Shown here piece after piece: positions 24,323 to 32,640 of a DNA stretch of 64,000 nucleotides. The stretch covers positions 124,001 through 188,000 of the forward strand of contig CATOTG010000001.1 in NCBI GenBank assembly GCA_951813015.1. Reading direction: 5' to 3'. The notes under the pieces were generated by a model, which was not told the origin of the DNA, searched no databases, and worked only from the letters and a program-made list of their open reading frames with translations. The first letter of the stretch is position 1, and the number at the start of each line of letters is the position of its first letter. Origin of the DNA: an uncultured Thermoanaerobaculia bacterium. GTDB lineage: Bacteria > Acidobacteriota > Thermoanaerobaculia > Multivoradales > Multivoraceae. A program made the translations under genes and the position numbers.

Positions 24323-25268
24323 CTCGCCAAGCGGAGAGCCTTTCCGCGACGATCTGCCGCACGGCGACCTCGCCCATGGCGAGCACCTGACGGCGGCGCA
24401 CGTCGCGGCAGAACTCCTCGGCTTCCGCGAAGCTGATCGCACCGAGGCCCTGGGCCACTGCCTCCGGGCTGTGGCCGAAGGGCTCGTCCAGAGAGTCCCC
24501 AAACTGCTCGATGTAGCCCGCAAGTGCCTGACGCGAGGGCGGATCCAGCGACAGCCGAAGCTGAAAGCGCCGCCATACGGCACGGTCCAGGAGTTCTGCG
24601 TGGTTCGAAGCCGCCACGACGACCGTGTAGCTGGGCAGATCGTCCGTCTGCATCAACAACGAGGAAACGACCCTCTTGATCTCTCCCGTCTCGCGGGTGT
24701 CTCCGCGCTCCTTGCCCACCGCATCGAACTCGTCGAAGAAGAGAACGCAAGGCGTCGTCCTGGCAGCGTCGAAGACGCGCTTCAACCGGGCAGCCGTTTC
24801 GCCGAGGAAACTCCCGATCAGCGACTCGTAGCGAACGACCAGAAACGGCACGGCCAAGGCCTCGGCGATCGCCTCAGCGAGCGATGTCTTGCCGTTCCCG
24901 GGCGGCCCTACCAGGAGCACTCGGTGGCGCGGCTCGATCGAGTGAGCCCTCAGGACCGAAGCCCGGTGCTGCTCCTCGATGAGCTCGCGACAGGCCAGAC
25001 GGTTGACGTCGGAAAGGACGAGATCGCCAAGGCTACGCTGCGGTATGAGTTCAGCGACGTAACGGCACCTCTGGGTCTCGCCAAGGAGCAGCCGGCTGCC
25101 GGCGCGATGGCCGTTCGTTCGAAGCGCAAGCTCGAGGCGCTCCGCCAGAACGTTGTGCCTCTTGGCTCGTTCATCAGCGATGATCGCCTCAACGGCCACC
25201 TTGGCACGGTCCTGATCCCCCTGCGAACTCGCTCTCACCAGCGCCAGAAGGAGGTCACTGCGTGCCAT
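24279..25268 (-). CDS. AAA+ ATPase (FtsH/proteasomal-ATPase-like module)
   Basis: A 329-aa protein. A helical N-terminal region of about 110 residues precedes a full AAA+ core: Walker A VLLVGPPGNGKTSLAEAIA, Walker B CVLFFDEFDAVGKERG, sensor 1 VVAASNHAELLD, and arginine finger DRAVWRRF. It resembles stand-alone ATPases often encoded beside subtilisin-type proteases, but no protease gene adjoins it here. ATG at 25268. The 3' ends of this gene and the OLD-like ATPase gene overlap by 44 bp tail to tail. Confidence 0.88.
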   Translation of the reverse strand: MARSDLLLALVRASSQGDQDRAKVAVEAIIADERAKRHNVLAERLELALRTNGHRAGSRLLLGETQRCRYVAELIPQRSLGDLVLSDVNRLACRELIEEQHRASVLRAHSIEPRHRVLLVGPPGNGKTSLAEAIAEALAVPFLVVRYESLIGSFLGETAARLKRVFDAARTTPCVLFFDEFDAVGKERGDTRETGEIKRVVSSLLMQTDDLPSYTVVVAASNHAELLDRAVWRRFQLRLSLDPPSRQALAGYIEQFGDSLDEPFGHSPEAVAQGLGAISFAEAEEFCRDVRRRQVLAMGEVAVRQIVAERLSAWRATAARSSSRVPRPA

Positions 25269-25474
25269 CTCCGATCGCCCCGTCTTTGTTGTTGTGGGCT
25301 GTGGCGCCCCTTTTCGCCTTCGAGGCTAGCAGTCTCTCGGACCACCTGCCGGGCGGGTAAGCGCAGGCCCGAGGTTCCGGCTCCACCAGCGGCAGAACTC
25401 TGGGGTCGGCGACGGAATCGCCGATGGCATGGTTCTTCCTGGAGGCCGCGAGTACACGGCGCGGGCCAGCCTTG

Positions 25475-25520
25475 AACGCACAACGACCCCGCCGGTTTCC
25501 CGGCGGGGTCGTCCTGCGTT
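25475..25520 (-). terminator. Strong hairpin terminator of the thiolase operon
   Basis: GACCCCGCCGG-(TTTC)-CCGGCGGGGTC with outer AACGCA/TGCGTT pairing, located 18 bp beyond the thiolase stop. On the minus strand it forms an 11-bp GC stem followed by a T-poor tail. It may serve both strands. The rest of the gap 25269-25537 holds no gene. Confidence 0.75.
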
Positions 25521-25537
25521 CTGATCTGCGGAGGGCC

Positions 25538-26713
25538 CTACAGGCCGACGACCGAAACGAAGCTGACGCAGCGGCCCGGGGCGCCGCCGAGGTTGTGGGT
25601 CAGGCCGAGCTTGGGCTCGGCGATCTGACGCTCACCGGCCTCGCCGCGGAGCTGCAGCCACATCTCGTACATCATCCGCAGGCCGGAGGCGCCGATTGGA
25701 TGGCCGAAGCTCTTCAGGCCGCCGTCCGGATTGATCGGCTGGTCGCCGTCGAGGTCGAAGCGGCCGTCCATCGTGTCCTTCCAGGCCTGGCCGCGCGGCG
25801 AGAACCCGAGGTCCTCCATCAGAACCAGCTCGGTCGGCGTGAAGCAGTCGTGGACCTCCGCCATGCTGATCTGCTCGCGCGCATCCTCGATGCCCGCCTG
25901 CTCGTAGGCGTCCCGAGCGCTTTCTACGACCTCGGGGAACGAGGTGAAGTCGTAGTCCTGCCGCTTCGCGCCCTCGGCCGGGCCGGCGACGAACGACAAC
26001 GCCTTGATGAAGATCGGGTTGTCGTTGTACTTGTGGGCATCCTCGGCGCGGCAGATCACCGCGGCGGCGGCGCCGTCGGAGACGCCCGAGCAGTCCATGA
26101 TGCCGAGCATGCCGGCGATCTTGGGCGAAGAGTTGATCTTCTCGACCGGCACTTCCCGCTGGAACTGCGCCTTGTCGTTGCGGGCGCCGTTGTAGTGGTT
26201 CTTGTAGGCGATCCTGGTGAGGACGTCGCGCATCGTCTCCAGATCGACGCCGTACTTCTCGGCGTATGCGGGCGCCAGGAGCGAGAAGTTCGCCGGCGCG
26301 GTCATGCCCGACTCGGTGCCGTCGCCGGGAGGGGCGCTGCCGGTCAGGCCGGAGAACCCGGAGTCCTTCAGCTTTTCGACGCCGACCGCCATGACCAGGT
26401 CGTAGGCGCCGGACGCGACCGCGTAGGCGGCGTTGCGCATCGCCTCGCTGCCGGTGGCGCACATGTTCTCGAGCCGGGTGACCGGCTTGTACTGGATCTT
26501 GAGCGGCTCGGAGAGGGTGAGGCCCGAGATTCCGCTGCCGGTCGTGCCGAGCCAGTAGGCGTCGACGTTGTCCGGCTCGATCCCGGCTGAGCCGTAGGCA
26601 TCCTGCACGGCATCGACCAGCAGATCGCTGGCGCTGCGGTTCCAGTGTTCGCCGAACTTGGTGCAGCCCATGCCGACGATAGCTACGCGATCACAGATTC
26701 CCTTGCTGGCCAT
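25538..26713 (-). CDS. Thiolase-family protein (acetyl-CoA acetyltransferase/SCP2-thiolase-like)
   Basis: A 391-aa thiolase. The nucleophilic Cys85 sits in RLENMCATGSEAMRNA. The C-terminal half has AEVHDCFTPTELVLMEDLG, the His loop GGLKSFGHPIGASGLRM and THNLGGAPGRCVSFV, whose Cys can act as the second catalytic residue. The archaeal/SCP-X-type layout differs from biosynthetic PhaA thiolases. It lies 65 bp downstream of an HMG-CoA-synthase-like/DUF35 fusion in the same direction. In archaea thiolase, DUF35 and HMG-CoA synthase form one substrate-channelling complex, so the two proteins here may interact. Confidence 0.88.
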   Translation of the reverse strand: MASKGICDRVAIVGMGCTKFGEHWNRSASDLLVDAVQDAYGSAGIEPDNVDAYWLGTTGSGISGLTLSEPLKIQYKPVTRLENMCATGSEAMRNAAYAVASGAYDLVMAVGVEKLKDSGFSGLTGSAPPGDGTESGMTAPANFSLLAPAYAEKYGVDLETMRDVLTRIAYKNHYNGARNDKAQFQREVPVEKINSSPKIAGMLGIMDCSGVSDGAAAAVICRAEDAHKYNDNPIFIKALSFVAGPAEGAKRQDYDFTSFPEVVESARDAYEQAGIEDAREQISMAEVHDCFTPTELVLMEDLGFSPRGQAWKDTMDGRFDLDGDQPINPDGGLKSFGHPIGASGLRMMYEMWLQLRGEAGERQIAEPKLGLTHNLGGAPGRCVSFVSVVGL

Positions 26714-26778
26714 TGGTGCTCCTTCGTCGTTCTTCGGACGGTTCCCGTCCCCCGGGAGGTCGTCCCAATCTAAGGGAT

Positions 26779-28170
26779 TCAGCGCCTCGGGCGCGCTTTC
26801 CAGAAGTAGTTGTGTACGCCCCCGGCAGTGTACAGGCGGCGGAATGTCATTTCCAACTCGTCACCGATCGCCACCTTGTCCGGGTCGACATCGGTGAGCT
26901 GGCAGAGCATCCTGCCGCCCTTGTCGAAGTCGACCACCGCGCCGACCACGGGCGGCTGGAGCGAGTAGGCGAGCCGGTCGAGGGTGAAGGTGCTGATCCG
27001 GCATTCGCCGTCGGCGTAGGGCTCGATCGTCGAATCGTCGGACGCCTGGCAGACGACACACACGCGCTGCGGCGGCAGGTTCGTGTTGCCGCAACGGTTG
27101 CAGCGGGAGCCCAGGAAGGCGAACTTCCAACGCTCGGCTCGCTGCATCGGCGGCGCCGCCGGCCGGTCCGGGTCGGGGCGGCGCGGCGGCTCGAAGGGCA
27201 GCACGTCGCGCCACTTGAGGTACGTCGTGTAGGCGAGATCGTCGCGCTTCGACTCGACCCAGGAAGCCACGGTGTGCTTCGGCCGGCCGTCATCGATCGC
27301 ATCGGTGACCTCGAAGACGGCCACGTCCACGCCGTCTGCCACGCAGGCGACCGCGATCCTGTCGCCGGCCGACGCGCCATCGAGCGCGCTCGCCAGAACC
27401 AGGCCGGCGTGGGCCGCGCCCGCGCGGCCCACCGTACCGGCCAACCCGTCGGCAAGCTGGGCCGGAGTGAGCCCCGAGGGGCGCATGAAGCCGCGAAAGA
27501 CGCGGGCGTTCGTGCCGTCGAGCACGACCTTGGAGAGATCGGAAGCCGCCACCCCGGCGTCGGACAGAGCGCGGGTGAACGTGTCGACGAGGAGCGGCGT
27601 GAAGATACTCGCGCCGAAGCGCTCTTCCCACTGCTTGGCGAAGGGCATGCCGGGGCTCTGCCAGACATCGAGCACCTCTTCGGTGCACGAGGCCCGACCG
27701 ATCAGGCGCGCGATGGGCTCGCCGCCGCCGAGGACGAAGGCCGCCGCCGCATCGCCGCCTCCGGACTCCCGGGGACCGCTCGGCGCGCCAACGGTGACCT
27801 CGCTGGCAGCAACCAGCACGGTGCGACCGGCCGCCGCCATGTCGAGGCCCGCGAGAAGGGCCGACAGCCCGGCGCGGCTCGAACCGCCGAAATCGAGCGC
27901 CGAGACCGACTTGGGCAGGTTCGTCGCGGCTTGCAGCGTCGCCGCGTTCAGCTTCTCGGTGTACGGAGCGCTCGTCGAAGCGAACGCCACGGTGTCCACC
28001 GCGGCATCTTCAGGCAGCTCGCGCAGCGCCTCGCGAGAGGCCTCGACCGCCATCGAGGCGGAGTCTTCGTCGTAGCTCGCGGCGGCGCGCTCTCCACGGC
28101 CGCCGCCCAACGCCGACCGCTGGATGCGAAAGAACGGTACGTAGCTGCCGTAACGAACGATTCCAGACAT
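26779..28170 (-). CDS. HMG-CoA-synthase-like protein fused to DUF35 zinc-ribbon/OB domain
   Basis: A 463-aa protein. Residues about 1-320 have a thiolase-fold HMG-CoA-synthase-like layout (VRYGSYVPFFRI, GGGDAAAAFVLG). Residues about 345-463 are DUF35: a zinc ribbon (SRCNRCGNTNLPPQRVCVVC) followed by an OB fold (FDKGGRMLCQLTDVD). The segment where homologues carry the acyl-accepting cysteine (ACKAG) reads SSRAG, with Ser98 at that position, so condensation activity may be lost or altered. It is the first gene of a pair with the thiolase. ATG at 28170. It could act as an acyl-CoA carrier or regulator for the thiolase; this is inference. Confidence 0.82.
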   Translation of the reverse strand: MSGIVRYGSYVPFFRIQRSALGGGRGERAAASYDEDSASMAVEASREALRELPEDAAVDTVAFASTSAPYTEKLNAATLQAATNLPKSVSALDFGGSSRAGLSALLAGLDMAAAGRTVLVAASEVTVGAPSGPRESGGGDAAAAFVLGGGEPIARLIGRASCTEEVLDVWQSPGMPFAKQWEERFGASIFTPLLVDTFTRALSDAGVAASDLSKVVLDGTNARVFRGFMRPSGLTPAQLADGLAGTVGRAGAAHAGLVLASALDGASAGDRIAVACVADGVDVAVFEVTDAIDDGRPKHTVASWVESKRDDLAYTTYLKWRDVLPFEPPRRPDPDRPAAPPMQRAERWKFAFLGSRCNRCGNTNLPPQRVCVVCQASDDSTIEPYADGECRISTFTLDRLAYSLQPPVVGAVVDFDKGGRMLCQLTDVDPDKVAIGDELEMTFRRLYTAGGVHNYFWKARPRR

Positions 28171-28284
28171 GGAAGCGGGTCTCCTGGTCTACGGGCAGTG
28201 TTCTGCCGGGCGTGTCTGCCGACCGGTCGGTAGGTATCGGTAGGTAAGCGAGGCGGATTGTAGCAGCGATCGGACTCGGGGCTG

Positions 28285-29481
28285 CTAGTTCCGGTTCGCC
28301 CGCTCGATTTCCCGCAGCGTCTCCTGCATCTTCTTCATCAGTTCGTCCCGGCGTTCTTTCTGGTGTTTCTCGAAGTCGACTGCCTTCCCGTCCGCGATCT
28401 GGTAGATGCGGGTGAACTTCTGCACGTCCCCGGTCTCCCGGAACTGGACGTTGCCGGTCACGCCCTGGAGTTCGCGCACCGCTCTCATGCCCTTCAGGAA
28501 GTCGCTCGGGACGGCGATCACGTCGACCTCGGACAGGGCCGCGATGTAGACCCACAGCGCGTCGTAACCGAGGGCCGCGTAGTAGCTCGGCATCGTGCCG
28601 TGCTTCTCCTGGTATGCCGCGACGAAGGACGCAACCGGCTCCTCGAGACTCTCGGGTTCGTACAGCGGCGCCGTCATGAAGCTGTTGTTCCCGGCCGGGC
28701 CGACTTCCTGGAGCACGGACTCGATGGCGAGGGAGGAACTGGCAGCCAGATAGTCGTGCGCCTCGTTGTAACCGCCGAGACGCAGGGCCTGCATCGCCTC
28801 GGCGAGCGCCGCCCCGGACGCGGCGACGTAGATCGCATCCGCCTCGTATCCCAGCGCCTCGTCGACCATCGCGTTCTGATCGCTGGACCCGGCGAACACG
28901 ACGCGGCCCGCGAGTTGGGTTCCCCAGACCGCCTCGATGGCGTCGGCCAGAGAGGTGCCGAAGGCGGTGTCCTGGACGACCAGAACGAGGCGCGTGACCT
29001 GCAGCCTGTCCCGGAGGAAGGTCGCCATGGTCGAGGCTTCGATCTCGGCACTTGGATAGAGCCGGTAGAAGAACTCGGAAACGCCGCTGAGCTCCGGACT
29101 CGACGCCGACGGCGACAGCAGGACCCGGTCCGCCTCCTCGACGACGGGAATCATGGCCAGGGCTTCGTCGCTGGTCACGCCGCCGATTGCAGCCAACGAC
29201 GTCTCGAACGCCGTGTCCAGCAGCGCGGCGGCCTGCGCCGCGTCGCTCTCGGAATCGACGACCTCGAGGACCACGTTGTAGCCGATGTCCTCCTCACCCG
29301 CCATCAGTCGCTCGTGACGCAACTGGATGCCGTTGGCGATCTCCTGGCCGTAGACGGCCGCCTCGCCGGTGAGCGGCGCAACGGCCGTGATCGTGACGGT
29401 CGGGACCTCGGGACCGCAGCCGACCGCCGGCAGCAGAGACAAGGCACCGAGCAGCACAAGACTTCGTTTACGCAAGCTCAT
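28285..29481 (-). CDS. ABC-type branched-chain amino acid-like solute-binding lipoprotein
   Basis: A 398-aa type I periplasmic binding protein (Leu/Ile/Val-binding family). The N-terminal signal ends in a lipobox (LLPAVGC). The mature part begins with VTITAVAPLTGEAAVYGQEIANGIQL and has the usual two-lobe motifs (AIGGVTSDEALAMIPVVEEADRVLLSPSASSPEL, VVQDTAFGTSLADAI, YYAALGYDALWVYIAAL). The C-terminus is a charged helix. The ATG at 29481 is preferred; a GTG one codon earlier is possible. No permease or ATPase genes adjoin it, so it is an orphan receptor whose ligand is unknown. Confidence 0.88.
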   Translation of the reverse strand: MSLRKRSLVLLGALSLLPAVGCGPEVPTVTITAVAPLTGEAAVYGQEIANGIQLRHERLMAGEEDIGYNVVLEVVDSESDAAQAAALLDTAFETSLAAIGGVTSDEALAMIPVVEEADRVLLSPSASSPELSGVSEFFYRLYPSAEIEASTMATFLRDRLQVTRLVLVVQDTAFGTSLADAIEAVWGTQLAGRVVFAGSSDQNAMVDEALGYEADAIYVAASGAALAEAMQALRLGGYNEAHDYLAASSSLAIESVLQEVGPAGNNSFMTAPLYEPESLEEPVASFVAAYQEKHGTMPSYYAALGYDALWVYIAALSEVDVIAVPSDFLKGMRAVRELQGVTGNVQFRETGDVQKFTRIYQIADGKAVDFEKHQKERRDELMKKMQETLREIERANRN

Positions 29482-29636
29482 CACTCCAGATCTCCCTCAG
29501 CCAGCGATGTCACCCAGTCGATTCCGCAGCCACTTCCCCGACAACCTTGTGCGATCCGGACAGACGAAGCGCGAATCACAAAGGCGGACCCTTGATTCTA
29601 GGAGTCTGCGCGGCAGGAACGCAACCTTGAGAGTCG

Positions 29637-30299
29637 TCACCCCCTCCAGGCCGAATCGAAAAGGGGTTGCGGAGGACGCCAGCCGGCGCCGTCCCGGTCG
29701 AGCCGGAAGCCATCCGCGTTCTTCGTCGGTGTCGGACGTTTCGTCCAGGTACCGATGCGTGCGTTTCCGGGGTCCGCGCGCCGGTCCCCAGGCAATGCGG
29801 GACCCGTCGCCTGGGCCCCGGCGATCCAGGCGCGCAGGGCGGCCATCACGCCGCCGTGGGAGACGACGATGACCTGCTGCCCCGCGTGGCGCTCGGCCAG
29901 CCCCTTCACCACCGGCGCCGCGCGCGAGGCGACATCGACCAGCGACTCACCGCCGGGCGCCCGGTGATGCCAGAGTTCTTCTATGTCGAGTTCGGCCAGG
30001 ACGGCGCGGTACACGTCCCAGGGCTTCCCCCGGAGTTCGCCGAAGCAGCGCTCCTCGATGCCGTCGATCTCGACCACCGGCAGCCCGACCTCGGCTGCAA
30101 TCTCCTCCGCGGTCTGGCGGGCGCGACGGAAGCGGCTGCAGTAGAGGCAAGACGGCTCGTACTGCTCCGCCAGCAACCGACCGGCCTCGCGAGCCTGCCG
30201 ATGCCCGAGTTCGGTCAGCGGCTCGTCATCGTGCCAGGTGTAGCGACTCGCCAGGTTCGCGGTGCTCTCCGCGTGGCGGACCATCAGCAGCGTGGACAT
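29637..30299 (-). CDS. Histidine phosphatase (phosphoglycerate mutase-like)
   Basis: A 220-aa protein. The phosphohistidine motif LLMVRHAESTANL is at residue about 8. The fold continues with LTELGHRQAREAGRLL, CSRFRRARQTAEEIA, ERCFGELRGKPW and VIVVSHGGVMAALRAW, where the second His lies. These enzymes dephosphorylate sugar phosphates, cobalamin precursors (CobC-like) or signalling phosphates. The C-terminal 40 residues are rich in Pro/Arg and unlike the family. ATG at 30299. A specific substrate cannot be named. Confidence 0.87.
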   Translation of the reverse strand: MSTLLMVRHAESTANLASRYTWHDDEPLTELGHRQAREAGRLLAEQYEPSCLYCSRFRRARQTAEEIAAEVGLPVVEIDGIEERCFGELRGKPWDVYRAVLAELDIEELWHHRAPGGESLVDVASRAAPVVKGLAERHAGQQVIVVSHGGVMAALRAWIAGAQATGPALPGDRRADPGNARIGTWTKRPTPTKNADGFRLDRDGAGWRPPQPLFDSAWRG

Positions 30300-30382
30300 T
30301 GTCGGATCACAACTCCCCAAAGGGTGAACGCACTCGAAAGACGGCTGCGACGCGTCGCCGACGGACAAGGGGCCGGAACGGC

Positions 30383-31984
30383 TCAGTCGCCGACGGCGCG
30401 GGTGACCGGCTGGCTGCCGACCGGTCCACTCACCCAGCCACCGATCACGGCGGAGAACAGCCCGGCGTTGCCGCCGGCATGGACCAGTTGCAGCCCTCCG
30501 GGCCGGAACTTCGGCACCTGAGCGCCGGCCATCTTCGGCGGCAGCCCCTCGTCGCAGTCGCCGGCGCCGCGCACCAGATCGGCGCCCGATCGCACCAGGA
30601 GACCGTCGAGTTCGCGGCGCAGCCTCGCCTTGCCCCAGCCGGCCCGCCGGAACACGTTGCCGTGCTCGTATCCGACGACCAGCATCGCGTCGAAGGCGAC
30701 GACCAGCTTGTGACTCGCGACGCTCAGGAGCGCCGCCGCCAGCGAGCGAGCCAGCGATTCCGGCCGGCGGGACAACTGATCCATCACGCCGCGCGGACCT
30801 TCGCCGGCAAACAGGGTCACAGCGGACGTGCCTTCGGGAATGCCCCGCTCCACCGCCAGCGACTCCCATGGCGAGTCGTCCTCCCGCTCGGGAAAACAGA
30901 AGCCGAGTTTGCCGGGGTTGCCCAGCGTCGCCCGATCCACTTCGCCCGGCCGAGCGCCGCCGACGTTGCGCAATACGAGCTGCAGCGCGCGGCCGATCGT
31001 CATGTTGGCCCGGTTCCCCTGCCCCAGGACGTTCATCTTCGAGTTCATGCCGATCGCCGACGTCACCGGCCCGTTCACCACGACGATCGGACCGGCGAAG
31101 TACGTCGTCGCCGCCAGCCCGTGCCAGTTGAACTCCTCGGTCAACGCCGCCTCGACCGCGGCCAAAACGACCGGCATGTACTCCGGCCGGCAGCCGGCCA
31201 TCACCGCGCCCGCGGCAACTTTCTCCACCGTGCACTCGCCGTAGTCGGGGGCCACGAGGCCAAGGACGTCCGCACGATCGCGCCGCGTGCCGGCGAGCAT
31301 CCGTTCGACCCGCTCCGGCGTCGGCGGCACGACCGGCAGACCGTCCGTCCAGCCACGCGCGAAGCAGGCCTCGATGTCGTCTTCCTGATCGCCGAGCTCG
31401 ACCCGGCGCGCGCCGCCCTGGGCGAAGCGGGCGGCGAGCCGCTCGACGTGCGGCGGCTCCACGTTCAGCGCGCCGCAGCCCGGTCGGCTCGGCGGCAGAT
31501 CGGCGCCCAGCCCGTCCAGGCCGCTCACCTCCCGCCACTGCTCGCGGTTCCAGCCGATCGCCGTACCCACCGTGGAGCCGCCATCGCGAGACAAAAGCGT
31601 CGGCACGATCTCGATCCCCAGCTGGTGCGACAGGACGAGGTCCGCGTCGTGAACGGGATCTCCCGAAGCCGGGAAGTCCGGATCGTCCTGAGTCAGCACG
31701 AGCACCGGCCGGTGGCGCCGGACTTCGTCCAGCACCGGTTCGACCAACTGGCAGGTCGGACAGTCCTTCTTGACCACCGCCACCAGGCCCTGCTCGAAAC
31801 CGGGAGGCGCGCCGGAGGAAACGGAGGGTGCAGCGGAGGCGGCAGCGGAGGCGGAGGATGATGGAGCCATGGCGCGGGACGATACCAGCGCGCGGGTCGT
31901 GCCATGGTCCACCGCGGTCGCCAGCCCGCCCACCGAGACGCAGCGCGCGGGGCCTGTGCCGATGCGGAAGGGGTTGCGGATCAC
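30383..31984 (-). CDS. Thioredoxin-fold domain fused to a large conserved domain of unknown function
   Basis: A 533-aa protein if started at GTG 31984; ATG at 31870 gives 495 aa. GC3 stays high upstream of the ATG, which favours the GTG. After an Ala/Ser linker comes a thioredoxin-like module with a redox motif KKDCPTCQLVEPVLDE and cis-Pro-like IEIVPTLL. The remaining 350 residues carry conserved-looking motifs (GWTDGLPVVPPTPERVE, APDYGECTVEKVAAGAVMAGC, GPVTSAIGMNSKMNVLGQG). I do not recognise a defined activity. It is divergent from the UGSC selenoprotein gene with only 81 bp between starts, so a shared redox role is a reasonable inference. Confidence 0.75.
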   Translation of the reverse strand: MIRNPFRIGTGPARCVSVGGLATAVDHGTTRALVSSRAMAPSSSASAAASAAPSVSSGAPPGFEQGLVAVVKKDCPTCQLVEPVLDEVRRHRPVLVLTQDDPDFPASGDPVHDADLVLSHQLGIEIVPTLLSRDGGSTVGTAIGWNREQWREVSGLDGLGADLPPSRPGCGALNVEPPHVERLAARFAQGGARRVELGDQEDDIEACFARGWTDGLPVVPPTPERVERMLAGTRRDRADVLGLVAPDYGECTVEKVAAGAVMAGCRPEYMPVVLAAVEAALTEEFNWHGLAATTYFAGPIVVVNGPVTSAIGMNSKMNVLGQGNRANMTIGRALQLVLRNVGGARPGEVDRATLGNPGKLGFCFPEREDDSPWESLAVERGIPEGTSAVTLFAGEGPRGVMDQLSRRPESLARSLAAALLSVASHKLVVAFDAMLVVGYEHGNVFRRAGWGKARLRRELDGLLVRSGADLVRGAGDCDEGLPPKMAGAQVPKFRPGGLQLVHAGGNAGLFSAVIGGWVSGPVGSQPVTRAVGD

Positions 31985-32065
31985 CTTCGGGTCGTCCTGG
32001 CAGCCCGCGGGCGTGTACCGGCGCGCGGGTCGTGTATCGTTCGGGACTCACCGAGGAGACAAACC

Positions 32066-32581
32066 ATGTCCCGGACACTGATCGACCCGACGAACGAGGC
32101 AACCCCCGCGGCACGCACCGCGGCGGCCCGACTCGACTCCATCAGCGGCAGGACGATCGCCCTGCTCGACATCTCCAAGGCCCGCGGCGACATCTTTCTC
32201 GACCGCGTCGAAGAGCGAATCGAGAGCCGCGGCGCGTCCGTACTCCGCTTCACCAAGCCCACCTTCTCCAAGGTGGCGCCGGCCGACCTGCGCGCCGAGA
32301 TCGCCCAGCGTTGCGACGCGGTGATCGAAGCGCTGGCCGACTGAGGGTCCTGCACGTCGTGCAGTGTGCACGACACGACCCAGTTGGAAGAGATGGGACT
32401 GCCGTCCGTGTTCGTCGCCTCGTGCGAGTTCCAGGACGCTGCCGAGTCGCAGTCGAAGTCGCTCGGCTCCTCGCCGGAAGCCGTCTACGTGCGGCACCCG
32501 ATCCAGGACCGCGACGACGACGAGATGGGAGAGATCGCCGACCAGGCGGTCGACGCCCTCGTCTCCGCGCTGACCAACTGA
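32066..32581 (+). CDS. UGSC-motif selenoprotein (in-frame TGA = selenocysteine 93)
   Basis: ATG at 32066 follows a good GAGGAG site. The frame reads 92 codons to TGA (32342-32344) and continues in the same frame with GSCTSC to a TGA at 32579-32581, giving 171 residues with Sec93. The motif U-G-S-C names a selenoprotein family known from marine metagenomes, in which some homologues have Cys at the Sec position. The upstream part (GRTIALLDISKARGDIFLD) and downstream part (TQLEEMGLPSVFVASCEF, then YVRHPIQDRDD) are continuous in character and codon use across the TGA. A SECIS-like hairpin follows directly. It is likely a small cytosolic redox protein, divergent from a thioredoxin-fold protein. 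No selA/B/D is in the window. Confidence 0.85.
32345..32381 (+). promoter_or_regulatory. SECIS-like stem-loop for selenocysteine insertion
   Basis: Directly after the TGA, GTCGTGC (32356-32362) pairs perfectly with GCACGAC (32368-32374) around an AGTGT loop. GGGTC (32345-32349) and GACCC (32377-32381) can pair outside it. The loop begins 18 nt after the TGA and has G at position two. This fits the bacterial SECIS model, where an apical loop with a G among its first bases lies roughly 16-37 nt downstream. Alternative small hairpins are also possible in this stretch. Confidence 0.7.
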
Positions 32582-32617
32582 ACCGGCGCCCGACTCCGGT
32601 CGGGTCGAGGGCTCTCT

Positions 32618-32635
32618 AGCAGCCCGTGGCTGGAG
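32618..32635 (+). repeat. Short copy of the dispersed AGCAGCCCGTGG repeat
   Basis: CTAGCAGCCCGTGGC matches the start of the units at 12149 and 12222. It supplies the GTG at 32626 that an automatic caller might use as the start of the next gene. Confidence 0.5.
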
Positions 32636-32640
32636 CCGCC

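Noticed and set aside
29637..32114. 825-codon minus-strand ORF joining the histidine phosphatase to upstream sequence
   Set aside because: The part before the ATG at 30299 is out of frame with the real thioredoxin-fusion gene and is Arg/Gly-rich shadow sequence.
32342..32344. Nonsense mutation making two short genes or a pseudogene
   Set aside because: The TGA lies exactly at the U of the U-G-S-C motif, the frame continues cleanly and a SECIS-like hairpin follows.
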